Origin: Corynebacterium hansenii
GTDB taxonomy: Bacteria > Actinomycetota > Actinomycetes > Mycobacteriales > Mycobacteriaceae
Reading direction: 5' to 3'
Assembly (NCBI RefSeq): GCF_030408795.1
Contig: NZ_CP047211.1
Span: 2,728,001-2,792,000 of the forward strand
Length of the DNA: 64,000 nt
Under the pieces are notes generated by a model. It did no database searches. It worked only from the letters and a program-made list of their open reading frames with translations, and was not told where the DNA came from. Made by a program: the position numbers and the translations under genes. The number at the start of each line of letters is the position of its first letter. The stretch's first letter is position 1. This document shows positions 38,514-46,634 of this stretch, piece after piece.

Positions 38514-40646
38514 TTAGGCACCGATCTTGCCGCCGTCGGCGCGGACGACCTGCACGACCGCCGGGCGCGGCTGGGCGTCGCCGCCCTCGGGCCAGTGCGA
38601 GATCGGGTCGGCCGGGGTGGCGTCGTCGTCCTCGCCCGGGTGCTGGACGTTGACCATCACGCGCTTGCCCTCGACGATCGGGCCGCAGGTCTCGGCGCCG
38701 ACCGGCACGGTGAGGAAGCACTTGACCTCGCCGCGGCGCTCGCCCTCGACGGCGACGGCGTAGAGGCCGTCGTTGGACTTCAGGGCGTTGCCGTCGGTGG
38801 AGATCCACAGGTTGCCGTACTCGTCGAACGCCAGGTTGTCGGGGCAGGAGATCGGCGAGACGGACTTCTTGTCGAAGCCGCCGAAGTAGGAGTACGCCTC
38901 ATCGGGGTCGCCGCAGACGAGCAGCAGGTTCCACTTGCCCTTGGTGCCGGCGTGGTCGTCCTCCATCTCCAGGACGAGGCCGTTCTTGTTCTCCGTGATC
39001 GGGGCGACCTCGGTCGGGCCCTCGTAGGGGCGGCCCGCGCCGTCGGTCGACTTGTCCGGCTTGTTGTCCTGGACGCCCTGGTCGCCGCCCTTGGACATGC
39101 CGCGGTACTTGTTGTTCGTCAGCGCGGCGTAGACCTTGCCGGTCACCGGCGACGCCTCCACGTCCTCCGGGCGGTCCATGCGGGTGGCGCCGACCTTGTC
39201 GCCGGCCAGGCGGGTGTAGACGCAGACCTCGGCGGCGTCCATGCCGTCGACGTGGGACTCGCCGGAGCCGTCGGCCTTGGCGGTCATCAGCGGGATCCAC
39301 TCGATCTCGCCGTCGAACTTGCCGTCCTCGGGCAGCTCGCCGGAACCGTCGATCTGGTCGGCCGGCGAGTTGCCGTTGAACTTGGCCACGTACAGGGTGC
39401 CCTCGTTGAGGATGCCCATGTTGTGCTTGAGGTCGCCCTCTTTGACCTTGCGGGAGGAGACGAACTTGTAGATGTACTCGAAGCGCTCGTCGTCGCCCAT
39501 GTAGCAGACGACGGTGCCGTCGTCGGTGACGTGGATCTGGCCGGCTTCGTGCTTGAAGCGGCCCAGGGCGGTGTGCTTGACCGGCGTCGACTTCGGGTCG
39601 GACGGGTCGATCTCGACGATCCAGTAGAAGCGGTTCGGCTCGTTCGGCTCCTTGGAGAGGTCGAAGCGGTCGTGGTACTTCTCCCAGCCGCGGTCGGACT
39701 TCTCGTTCTTGATGGCGTAGCGGGAGTACTTGTCCTTCAGCTCGTCGTCGTCGACCTTGTCGATGCCGCCGAAGTACTGGTCGACGTTCTCCTCGCCGGA
39801 GAGCATGGTGCCCCACGGGGTGATGCCGCCGGAGCAGTTGTTGAACGTGCCGATGACCTTCTTGCCGCTCGGGTCGGCCTTGGTCTTCAGCAGCTCGTGG
39901 CCGGCCGCGGGGCCGGTGACGGTGAACTCGGTGAAGCCGGTGATGCGGCGGTTGAGCTCGTGGCCCTTGATCGGCTTGAGGAAGCCCTTGTCGTCCTCCT
40001 CGACCGCCAGCACGGTGTGGCCGTGGGCGGCGATGCCGATGTTGACCTGCTCCTCGGTGGTCTTCTCGACGTCCCAGTCGCGGAACATCATCGGCTCGGT
40101 GGTGTACTCGTGCGAGCAGACGTAGACCAGGGTGCCGTCGGTCGCCTTCAGGACGCCGGCGAAGTCGTTGTTGAAGCCGAACTGCTTCTTCTGGGCCTCG
40201 GCGGTCTGCTTGTCGAAGTCCCACTCCGGGGCGCCGTCCTCGACCGGGTCGCCCCAGGCGATGAGCACGTTCTGCTCGTAGCCCTCGGGGATGACGACCT
40301 CGTCCTTCTCGTTCGGCTCGACGACCGGGAAGCGCATGCCCTCCAGGGCCTCGCCGCCCTTGCCGTCCTTGCCGGTGGTCGCGGTGGTCGTGCCGCCGTC
40401 GCCGTCGCCGGAGGTGCAGGCCGCGAGCAGCGACGCGCCGCCGAACGCGACGGTGGCGGCGCCGCCGGCCTTCAGGGCCTGGCGGCGGCTGTACGCGCGC
40501 TTGGCGACGTCACCGAAGTACTCGTTCGCCGAAAACTCGTTGGGGGCCTCGTCGCGGCACGCGTTGCCGCACTTGTACGTGCAGGTCAGGGAGCTACGGG
40601 AAGAAGCGAACGGGTTCTTCAGCAGGTTCTTGTTGATCAGCGCCAC
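38514..40646 (-). CDS. phoX: PhoX-type alkaline phosphatase, Tat-exported lipoprotein
   Basis: 710 residues from GTG 40646 (GAGGTG 5 nt upstream); ATG 40658 is an alternative. A long N-terminal region with three cysteines (C22, C26, C30) precedes a twin-arginine motif YSRRQALKAGGA and a lipobox LAAC (Cys77). The mature domain has the PhoX/DUF839 features FNNCSGGITPWGTMLSGEEN, FKHEAGQIHVTDDGTVVCYMGDDERFEY and CPDNLAFDEYGNLWISTDGN. PhoX is a Ca/Fe phosphomonoesterase that scavenges phosphate outside the cell. The upstream PHO-box array strongly suggests phosphate control. Confidence 0.93.
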   Translation of the reverse strand: MALINKNLLKNPFASSRSSLTCTYKCGNACRDEAPNEFSANEYFGDVAKRAYSRRQALKAGGAATVAFGGASLLAACTSGDGDGGTTTATTGKDGKGGEALEGMRFPVVEPNEKDEVVIPEGYEQNVLIAWGDPVEDGAPEWDFDKQTAEAQKKQFGFNNDFAGVLKATDGTLVYVCSHEYTTEPMMFRDWDVEKTTEEQVNIGIAAHGHTVLAVEEDDKGFLKPIKGHELNRRITGFTEFTVTGPAAGHELLKTKADPSGKKVIGTFNNCSGGITPWGTMLSGEENVDQYFGGIDKVDDDELKDKYSRYAIKNEKSDRGWEKYHDRFDLSKEPNEPNRFYWIVEIDPSDPKSTPVKHTALGRFKHEAGQIHVTDDGTVVCYMGDDERFEYIYKFVSSRKVKEGDLKHNMGILNEGTLYVAKFNGNSPADQIDGSGELPEDGKFDGEIEWIPLMTAKADGSGESHVDGMDAAEVCVYTRLAGDKVGATRMDRPEDVEASPVTGKVYAALTNNKYRGMSKGGDQGVQDNKPDKSTDGAGRPYEGPTEVAPITENKNGLVLEMEDDHAGTKGKWNLLLVCGDPDEAYSYFGGFDKKSVSPISCPDNLAFDEYGNLWISTDGNALKSNDGLYAVAVEGERRGEVKCFLTVPVGAETCGPIVEGKRVMVNVQHPGEDDDATPADPISHWPEGGDAQPRPAVVQVVRADGGKIGA

Positions 40647-40730
40647 GGCGCACCTCATTCATTTCTGGGCTGGCTTCATGGGGTCGGCCCCACCGGCGGA
40701 ACGCTCCGCGGCGGGGCCCAGACGCAGAAA

Positions 40731-40736
40731 AGGTTA
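40731..40736 (-). promoter_or_regulatory. -10 box of phoX
   Basis: TAACCT on the minus strand, 5 bp downstream of the last PHO-box unit, so the array covers the -35 region as expected for a PhoB-type activator. Leader about 75-80 nt. Confidence 0.5.
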
Positions 40737-40741
40737 GGACG

Positions 40742-40796
40742 CCCGGGTGGACCGCCGGTGATTGAAAGGTGACGCTTAAGTTAACGGTTGGTGAGC
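40742..40796 (-). promoter_or_regulatory. PHO-box array, five 11-bp direct repeats
   Basis: Read on the minus strand: GCTCACCAACC, GTTAACTTAAG, CGTCACCTTTC, AATCACCGGCG, GTCCACCCGGG. The period is exactly 11 bp and the units share the GTTCACC-like core of actinobacterial PHO boxes. It is oriented toward phoX and ends 5 bp before its -10. Confidence 0.65.
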
Positions 40797-40857
40797 ATCC
40801 GTATCGGCGGGAACTTTTCGGCGGTTTCCGGCGCATGCCGGATGTGCCGGCGGCCCG

Positions 40858-40863
40858 TACCGT
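40858..40863 (+). promoter_or_regulatory. -10 box of dhaKL, probably leaderless
   Basis: TACCGT, 6 nt (CGTGGC), then ATG 40870. Confidence 0.5.
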
Positions 40864-40869
40864 CGTGGC

Positions 40870-42534
40870 ATGGGCGCATTCTTCGACGACGCGACGACTC
40901 CGTACCGATTGGGCCTGGCCGGCATGGTGGCCGGGCGCTCCGACATCGCCTGGCGCGACCGGGGCTTCCTCGAGCTGACCGACCGGAAGAAGGGCGTGGC
41001 CCTGGTTTCCGGCGGCGGCTCGGGGCACGAACCGCTGCACGCCGGCTTTCTCGGCGAGGGCATGCTCGGGGCGGTGTGCCCCGGGCACATCTTCACGTCG
41101 CCGAACGCGCGCCAGGTGCTGGAGGCCACCCGCGCCGTCGACGACGGCTCCGGCGTGGTGCACGTGGTGAAGAACTACACGGGTGACGTCATGAACTTCG
41201 GCGTCGCCGCCGCTCTCGCGGCCGAGGAGGGCATCCGCGTGGAGACGGTGCTGGTCGGCGACGACGTCGCCACCGACTTGGGGGACGGGAACGGCGACGG
41301 AGGCGGGAACGGTGACGGCGACGGGGTGGCCGGCGGATCCGGCGGCCCCGGGCGCCGCGGCACGGGTGCGACGATCCTGGTGGAGAAGGCCTGCGGCGCG
41401 GCGGCCGCCCGGGGCGCGGAGCTCGGGGTGGTCGCGGACGTGGGGCGCAACGTCGCGCGCCGCGCGCGGTCGATCGCGATGTCGCTCGGCGGTGCCCGCA
41501 CCCCGGGTTCGGCGGAGTCCTTCTCCCTCGCCGACGACGAAGCCGAGTTCGGCGTGGGCATCCACGGCGAGCGCGGCGTCGACCGCCGCAAGCGCATGTC
41601 GGTCGAGGACGCCGTCGCCGAGATGATCGACGAGGTCCACGGCGCCGCGGGCTCCCCCGACCGCGTACTTGTCCTGGCCAATGGCCTCGGCGGCATCGCG
41701 GGCCTGGAGCTCGAGGCGATTCTGGCGCTGGCCTGCGGCGAACTGGAATCCCGGGGCGCGCGCATCGAACGGACGATGTGCGGGAACTACATCACCGCGT
41801 GGGACATGGCCGGGTTTTCGCTGACGGTGCTCGGCGTCGACGACGATCTGCTCGACTTGCTCGACGCCCCCACCTCCGCGCCGGCCTGGGACGCCCCGGC
41901 CCCCTACTCCGGCGTTCCCGAGATTTCGGATGGCGCGCTCGACGACCTGCCCGCGGCCGACTCCGGCCCGGCACAGCCGGAGCTGTCCGCATGGGTCGAG
42001 CGGGTCCTCGCCGCTTCCGACGAGTTGACGGAGCTGGACCGAAAGGCCGGCGACGGGGATTTCGGAGTGAACATGCGCGAGGCGCTCGCCCCCTTCGACC
42101 TGCCGTTGCGCGGCACGGTCGGCGCAGTGCTCCACGCGCTGGGCGAGTCGTATCTGGTTCGGGCGGGAGGCACATCGGGGGCGGTCTTCGGCCTGTTTTT
42201 CGCCACGATGGGCGCCACCGCGGGGGACGCGGAATCCCTGTCCGACGTGGATCTCGCCGCCGTGGCCCGCGCTGGCCTCGACGCGGTGGTGGAGCTGGGT
42301 GGGGCGCAGGTCGGCGACGGCACGGTCGTCGACGCGATCGAACCGGCGGTGCTGGCGCTGGAGGACGGCGGCACGCTCGCCGACGCCGCGCACCATGCGG
42401 CCACCGGCGCGGAGGCGACCGCTGATCGGGTCGCGGGCAAGGGGCGGGCGAGCTACGTCGGCGACGCCGCGAAGGGCGTCGCCGACCCGGGTGCGCTGGT
42501 CATGGCCCGGTTCTTCGAGGCGCTTGCCGGCTGA
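40870..42534 (+). CDS. Dihydroxyacetone kinase, fused DhaK-DhaL (ATP-dependent)
   Basis: 554 residues, phosphorylates dihydroxyacetone for glycerol/DHA use. DhaK part: VSGGGSGHEPLHAGF, VKNYTGDVMNFG, and the substrate-binding His in VGIHGERGV near residue 231. DhaL part (from about 365): Mg/ATP Asp cluster in DRKAGDGDFGVNM, GGTSGAVFGLFF, GDGTVVDAI and VAGKGRASYVGDA. A low-complexity Gly/Asp insert of about 28 residues (around 138-165) interrupts DhaK. The single-chain form indicates ATP rather than PTS as donor. Confidence 0.93.
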   Translation: MGAFFDDATTPYRLGLAGMVAGRSDIAWRDRGFLELTDRKKGVALVSGGGSGHEPLHAGFLGEGMLGAVCPGHIFTSPNARQVLEATRAVDDGSGVVHVVKNYTGDVMNFGVAAALAAEEGIRVETVLVGDDVATDLGDGNGDGGGNGDGDGVAGGSGGPGRRGTGATILVEKACGAAAARGAELGVVADVGRNVARRARSIAMSLGGARTPGSAESFSLADDEAEFGVGIHGERGVDRRKRMSVEDAVAEMIDEVHGAAGSPDRVLVLANGLGGIAGLELEAILALACGELESRGARIERTMCGNYITAWDMAGFSLTVLGVDDDLLDLLDAPTSAPAWDAPAPYSGVPEISDGALDDLPAADSGPAQPELSAWVERVLAASDELTELDRKAGDGDFGVNMREALAPFDLPLRGTVGAVLHALGESYLVRAGGTSGAVFGLFFATMGATAGDAESLSDVDLAAVARAGLDAVVELGGAQVGDGTVVDAIEPAVLALEDGGTLADAAHHAATGAEATADRVAGKGRASYVGDAAKGVADPGALVMARFFEALAG

Positions 42535-42564
42535 GGGCGGGCGGTGCAGGCCCCGGCTTTTGCT

Positions 42565-42804
42565 TTACGACGGCTCGACGGAGAACAAGTCTCCCGGGGT
42601 GCACGCCAGCGCGTCGCACAACGCCGTCAGCGTCGAAAAGCGAACTGCCTTGGCACGGTCGTTCTTCATCACCGACAGGTTCACCGTGCTGATGCCGACC
42701 ATCTCGGACAGAGCCCGGAGCGTCAGGCCCCGCTCCTCGAGCAGCCGGTCGAGGTGGCAGCGGACCCGGTGGCCGTCGGCCTCGGCGGCGGGAGGGGGAA
42801 CCAT
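42565..42804 (-). CDS. XRE/Cro-CI family transcriptional regulator
   Basis: 79 residues consisting of little more than a helix-turn-helix: LDRLLEERGLTLRALSEMVG, then ISTVNLSVMKNDRAKAVRFS, then LTALCDALACTPGDLF. ATG 42804 overlaps the DUF2975 stop by one base (TGATG). This small regulator type is regularly paired with a DUF2975 membrane protein. It probably binds the 41-bp palindrome at 43442 and autoregulates the pair. Confidence 0.85.
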   Translation of the reverse strand: MVPPPAAEADGHRVRCHLDRLLEERGLTLRALSEMVGISTVNLSVMKNDRAKAVRFSTLTALCDALACTPGDLFSVEPS

Positions 42805-43415
42805 CAGACCAGGCCCTCCGTGTCCCGCTCCAGGACGCTGGCCCGGCGGATGGCCACGGCGACGAGCGAGAGGGTCATCACCAGCACGTACATGACTATG
42901 AAGTCGCTGGTGTCGATCGCCGGAATGCTCAACCAGTCCCGGCCCAGGTCGCGCAGCACCATGTTGCCGCCGAGCATGCCCACGAAACCGGGCACGAGCA
43001 GATAGAAGATGAGCGCCCAGCACAACGCCGACACCCACCGGTACGAGCCGAGGGTGAAGAAGTCACCGCGCAGGAAGTTGCGGGTGAGACCCGCGGCGCA
43101 CAACACCACCACCAGCAGGGCCGCCGCCCCGATCCAATGGGCCGCCCACAGGAAATTCGCGGCACCGTCGGAAATGGCCTCGCGGGAGACCGCCCGGCCC
43201 TCGTCGACCGCGGCGTCGCCGGCGATGCGGGCGACCTTGGCGGGGACGCCTTCGCCGTCGAGCAATGGGCGCAGCGCGTGATTGAGCAGCAGAAGCAAGG
43301 CCAAGGCCAGCGCGGCACCCGTGGCGTAGATGTCGATGCGTTCGCGGCGCGGCGTCGCGGGCTCCGGATAGCGGCGCCCGTCGCGCCGCCGTGTTTCGTC
43401 GTTCCAGGTGGACAT
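42804..43415 (-). CDS. DUF2975 membrane protein
   Basis: 203 residues with four membrane helices: IYATGAALALALLLLLNHAL, AAHWIGAAALLVVVLCAAGL, WVSALCWALIFYLLVPGFVG and a last one in FIVMYVLVMTLSLVAVAI. RNFLRGDFFTLGSY between helices 2 and 3 is the family hallmark. ATG 43415 has GAGGAGG upstream. The role is unknown; partner of the XRE regulator downstream, in which the membrane protein may sense or modulate the regulator (inference). Confidence 0.82.
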   Translation of the reverse strand: MSTWNDETRRRDGRRYPEPATPRRERIDIYATGAALALALLLLLNHALRPLLDGEGVPAKVARIAGDAAVDEGRAVSREAISDGAANFLWAAHWIGAAALLVVVLCAAGLTRNFLRGDFFTLGSYRWVSALCWALIFYLLVPGFVGMLGGNMVLRDLGRDWLSIPAIDTSDFIVMYVLVMTLSLVAVAIRRASVLERDTEGLV

Positions 43416-43441
43416 GTCGGCCTCCTCGGACCTTGATGCGG

Positions 43442-43482
43442 AGGGTAACGAATGTCGATACCCCATCGATATTCGTTACCCT
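43442..43482. promoter_or_regulatory. 41-bp palindromic operator upstream of DUF2975-XRE
   Basis: 18-bp arms (AGGGTAACGAATGTCGAT and complement, one mismatch) with a 5-nt spacer ACCCC. Minus-strand TAGGGT, a possible -10, lies at the far end, so a bound dimer or tetramer would block the promoter. Confidence 0.65.
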
Positions 43483-43631
43483 ACTGCGCGACGCCCGCCA
43501 GCGCAATGTTTTTCGTTATGTTTTTCCGTGACCTCGCTCCAACCCCCACCCAGGCGACCCCCACCGGCGGCCCCACCCCGGCAACCCCGCGACGGCAGCC
43601 CCGCGCCCGTCAATCGGCGACGGCGATCGGA

Positions 43632-44177
43632 CTACCCGTCATGCACCAGCGCGGACGCGAGCTGTTTCCTGGCCCGATGGAGCCGAACCTTCGTCGCCGA
43701 GAGCGTCGACTGCTGGTGATCGGCGATTTCGGCGACCTTCAGCCCCGCGATCTCGAAAAGGACGATCGCCTCACGGGCCTCCGGGGTCAACCCCTCCAGC
43801 GCCGCCCTCAGTTCCTGGGAGTCGACCACCGAGTTTTCGAAACTCGGCGAGTGCCCGACCAAATGGACCTCTTTCCCATCCCCCAGTTCCCCGTCCAGCG
43901 ACACCACGTCCCGCCGGGAACGAACCAGCTCGAGCGACGCATTCGAGGCGATGCGGTAGAACCAGGTGCCGAAACCCGAGTTTCCCCGGAACTTCCCCAG
44001 ATTGCGCCAAGCCAGCGCAATCGCGGACTGGAACGCATCCTCGGCATCATGCTGGTCAGAGCAGATCCGGAGGCACACGTTCCACGCCTTCAACCGATGC
44101 CGCGTCACGAGCTCGGCGAAGGCACGCTGATCGCCGCCGAGGGCTTCGCGGACGATCTCCAGCTCCTCACGGGGCAT
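43632..44177 (-). CDS. ECF-type RNA polymerase sigma factor
   Basis: 181 residues. Region 2: RAFAELVTRHRLKAWNVCLR, then DAEDAFQSAIALAWRNLGKF and FGTWFYRIASNASLELVR. Region 4: LEGLTPEAREAIVLFEIAGL, then KVAEIADHQQSTLSATKVRL. No region 3 or extra C-terminal domain. No zinc-finger anti-sigma gene is adjacent; instead it follows genes for an acidic protein, an Hsp70-like membrane protein and a lipoprotein on the same strand (gap 65 nt). Those may supply the control. Confidence 0.9.
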   Translation of the reverse strand: MPREELEIVREALGGDQRAFAELVTRHRLKAWNVCLRICSDQHDAEDAFQSAIALAWRNLGKFRGNSGFGTWFYRIASNASLELVRSRRDVVSLDGELGDGKEVHLVGHSPSFENSVVDSQELRAALEGLTPEAREAIVLFEIAGLKVAEIADHQQSTLSATKVRLHRARKQLASALVHDG

Positions 44178-44242
44178 CCGGAACGACCCCTTTCCCAGAC
44201 GAACGGCTCACGGTCATGACACCGGGTTCCGGACACCGAACG

Positions 44243-44623
44243 TCAGAGCGAGCCCTCCGCCGAATCCCAGGTTTCCGGGGATTCTATCGCGAACGGGCCG
44301 TCGGCACCGTCTTCGGAGGAAACTTCTTGCCCCGCGCCCCCATCCTCCCCGACCCCCCAATCGGTCGTCTCCGGGGATTCGACGCCGACGTCGAAATCAT
44401 CCGGGGCCGGCCCCGAATCCTCGTCGCCATCCTCGCCGCCGACGCCGGCCGGCGCATCCTCGCCGAAGTCGAGCCCGTCGGCGGCCACCGGCGAATCCTC
44501 CGGAACCAGTTCGCCGTCGCCGACCACCGGATCGTTGTTCAGCGCGAAGTCGAGAAACGACGGCCATTCATCATCGGGAAACCCGACGAGCTCAAACAAC
44601 GGGTCTTCGCTCGGGACCACCAT
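44243..44623 (-). CDS. Highly acidic hypothetical protein without basic residues
   Basis: 126 residues from ATG 44623 (GGGAGGTG upstream). By my count 37 are Asp or Glu, and there is no Lys, Arg, His or Cys. The N-terminal 30 residues (PLFELVGFPDDEWPSFLDFA) look able to form a short folded or helical segment; the rest is Gly/Asp/Glu/Ser low complexity. It might mimic DNA or bind a basic partner such as the sigma factor; this is inference. It is unlikely to be a frame artefact because start, ribosome binding site and spacing to both neighbours are regular. Confidence 0.65.
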   Translation of the reverse strand: MVVPSEDPLFELVGFPDDEWPSFLDFALNNDPVVGDGELVPEDSPVAADGLDFGEDAPAGVGGEDGDEDSGPAPDDFDVGVESPETTDWGVGEDGGAGQEVSSEDGADGPFAIESPETWDSAEGSL

Positions 44624-44685
44624 GCACCTCCCTCGCACTCCGGTCGGATCCCACCTTAACGAAATGACGCCCCACCGGCCGCAGC

Positions 44686-46587
44686 TCACTCGCCCTCGGG
44701 GATCGGCTGAGAATCGGCGGGCAACAAATCAAATGCACGCAACATGGCAATCGCCTCGTCCGGACCCTTCAGATGCCTCGCCTCGATGATGAGGTTCTTT
44801 TCAACGTCGACGTAGATCGCCCGAACATTCGTCTCCGAATACGTTTCCTTTGACACGTAGACCGACGTGCTGCGGTCACGGTCGAAATCGCGCAGGACGA
44901 CGTCCCCGTAACCGTTCCCATCCCGCGCGCTGGTGCGTTCACCCTTCGCGCCGACTTCGCTCACGTAAAAAGAGAGTTGGGGTTTGTCGAATTCCCGACT
45001 GAAGTTGAAAAACTCGGCCATCCGATCCGAATTGACGACGTCGCAATTGATCCCGGCAGGGTTTCCCGCGCGATAGTGACTTGACTCGACGCACCGGCCG
45101 ATCTCCGGTTCCATGCCCGCGGGGATCGCCGCCAGCGCGTTGTCGACCGGCGACGCCGTCGCCCGCCCCGCATCGGCCGTGGGCGACTGCTCCGACGAAC
45201 CCGTGTTTTCGCCTGACGGAGTCGCCGCGCCGGACGTTGGCTTTGCCACGGCTTCGTCGGAATCCCCGGACGCTGATTTGACCGCCCAAGCGCCACCCCC
45301 GATCAACGCCACCGCCACCAGGGCGCCGACGACCGCGAAGAGGGGCCATCTGCTCCGGGAACCCGCCCGCGCCAAGGGCTTCGTCGGGGCCGGCGAATCC
45401 CCGATCACACTTTCCCTCATCGTTTCCGGAAGGCTCGCCCGCGCGGATTCTTCCTCCGCGCCCACCGGCCCCGAGGGGGGCGGCCCCGCCCGCAAGTGAG
45501 TCAGCACGGGACCGACCGCGCTCAGCGCGCCCTGCGCGACGACGGTTTTCGGGTCGTCGAGCGTCGCCAGCGGGCCCAGTGATTTCAGTGCCTCCTGCAC
45601 CGCCGGAATACGGGACGACCCACCCGTCAAATAGAGCGCTTCGATCTCGTTCGCTCCGACGATGCCGGCGTCCGCCAGCGTCTTCCTGGTCAAATCGACG
45701 GCGCGATCGATCAGCGGGCGGGCGAGTTCCTCGAACTCGCTCCGCGCTATCTGGAACTGGTGGATTTCGCCCGCCGCGATGACGCTCACCGAAGCGACCG
45801 ACGACTCCGAAAGCAACTCCTTCGCGCGACGCAGGGAGTCCTCGGTCGCGTGCCGTTCCACGAGCGGCGATCGCGTGCGCACGTACTCCAGCAGCTCCGG
45901 ATCCGACGACTCGATTTGCTCGTCGATCCAACCCCTGAGCACCGCATCGAAGCTCTTTCCGCCGAGTGCCTGATCCCCGCGCGCCGCGATGACCGAAAAG
46001 GAGCCGTCGTCCTGAGCCTCGAGCACCGCAACGTCCAGCGTGCCACCGCCGAAATCGAACACGGCGATCCGCTGGCCCGGTTCCAGCCGCTTGGCCCGGG
46101 AATAGTAATGGGCGGCCGCCTTCGGTTCGGACACCATCCGGATGTTCTCGGGCGGCACCCCGAGATTGCGCGCCGCGGTCCGAAGCACCTCGATTTCCAG
46201 ATCCGACCATGATTCCGGGTGAGTCAAGACGATCTCGCAGGGCCGGACACCGCCGTGCTCCTTCGTCGCCCTTTCCACGACCGACGCCAACACGGCGGCA
46301 ATCGGCGCGGAACTGTCGATGTCGTAGCCGTTCAACTGGAACGTCTGCTGCGGAACCAAACGCTTCGGCGCCGGAATGAACCCTGCGGGATTCGCCTCGC
46401 CCCGATCGATCGCCACGTTACCGACCTCTACATCGGCTTCGGAGCCGTAGTAGACCGAGGACGGCATCGTCGCGTTGCCATGGCCGAGATTCACCGCTTC
46501 GATAACGCCCTTGATCGGATTCGTATGGGCCGCGGCCGTGTTTGACGTTCCGAAGTCAATGCCCAAAATCCACTCGTTGCCGGACAT
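44686..46587 (-). CDS. Membrane-anchored Hsp70-family (DnaK-like) ATPase
   Basis: 633 residues. An actin-fold ATPase domain occupies about 1-370: LGIDFGTSNTAAAHTNPIKG (phosphate 1), IAVFDFGGGTLDVAVLE (phosphate 2), YLTGGSSRIPAVQEAL (adenosine). The Hsp70 substrate-binding beta-sandwich and lid are missing. A Pro/Ser linker leads to a single membrane helix (about 412-434, FAVVGALVAVALIGGGAWAV). After it comes a 200-residue external region with two cysteines (GRCVESSHYRAG, INCDVVNSDRM). ATG 46587 was chosen over an upstream frame opening. Function unknown; probably couples cytoplasmic ATP state to an envelope signal. Confidence 0.85.
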   Translation of the reverse strand: MSGNEWILGIDFGTSNTAAAHTNPIKGVIEAVNLGHGNATMPSSVYYGSEADVEVGNVAIDRGEANPAGFIPAPKRLVPQQTFQLNGYDIDSSAPIAAVLASVVERATKEHGGVRPCEIVLTHPESWSDLEIEVLRTAARNLGVPPENIRMVSEPKAAAHYYSRAKRLEPGQRIAVFDFGGGTLDVAVLEAQDDGSFSVIAARGDQALGGKSFDAVLRGWIDEQIESSDPELLEYVRTRSPLVERHATEDSLRRAKELLSESSVASVSVIAAGEIHQFQIARSEFEELARPLIDRAVDLTRKTLADAGIVGANEIEALYLTGGSSRIPAVQEALKSLGPLATLDDPKTVVAQGALSAVGPVLTHLRAGPPPSGPVGAEEESARASLPETMRESVIGDSPAPTKPLARAGSRSRWPLFAVVGALVAVALIGGGAWAVKSASGDSDEAVAKPTSGAATPSGENTGSSEQSPTADAGRATASPVDNALAAIPAGMEPEIGRCVESSHYRAGNPAGINCDVVNSDRMAEFFNFSREFDKPQLSFYVSEVGAKGERTSARDGNGYGDVVLRDFDRDRSTSVYVSKETYSETNVRAIYVDVEKNLIIEARHLKGPDEAIAMLRAFDLLPADSQPIPEGE

Positions 46588-46634
46588 CAAGAACCTGCTT
46601 TCGTCTTCGTCGCGACTGCGCTCATGTCCGACCC

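Noticed and set aside
40731..40741. DtxR-like half site AGGTTAGGAC in the phoX promoter
   Set aside because: Only one half of the palindrome is present; the better explanation is the -10 box TAACCT.
44195..44235. ECF-type promoter (GGAAC and CGTT) just upstream of the sigma gene
   Set aside because: The spacer between GGAAC and GTT is about 21 bp, some 3 bp too long for known actinobacterial ECF promoters.
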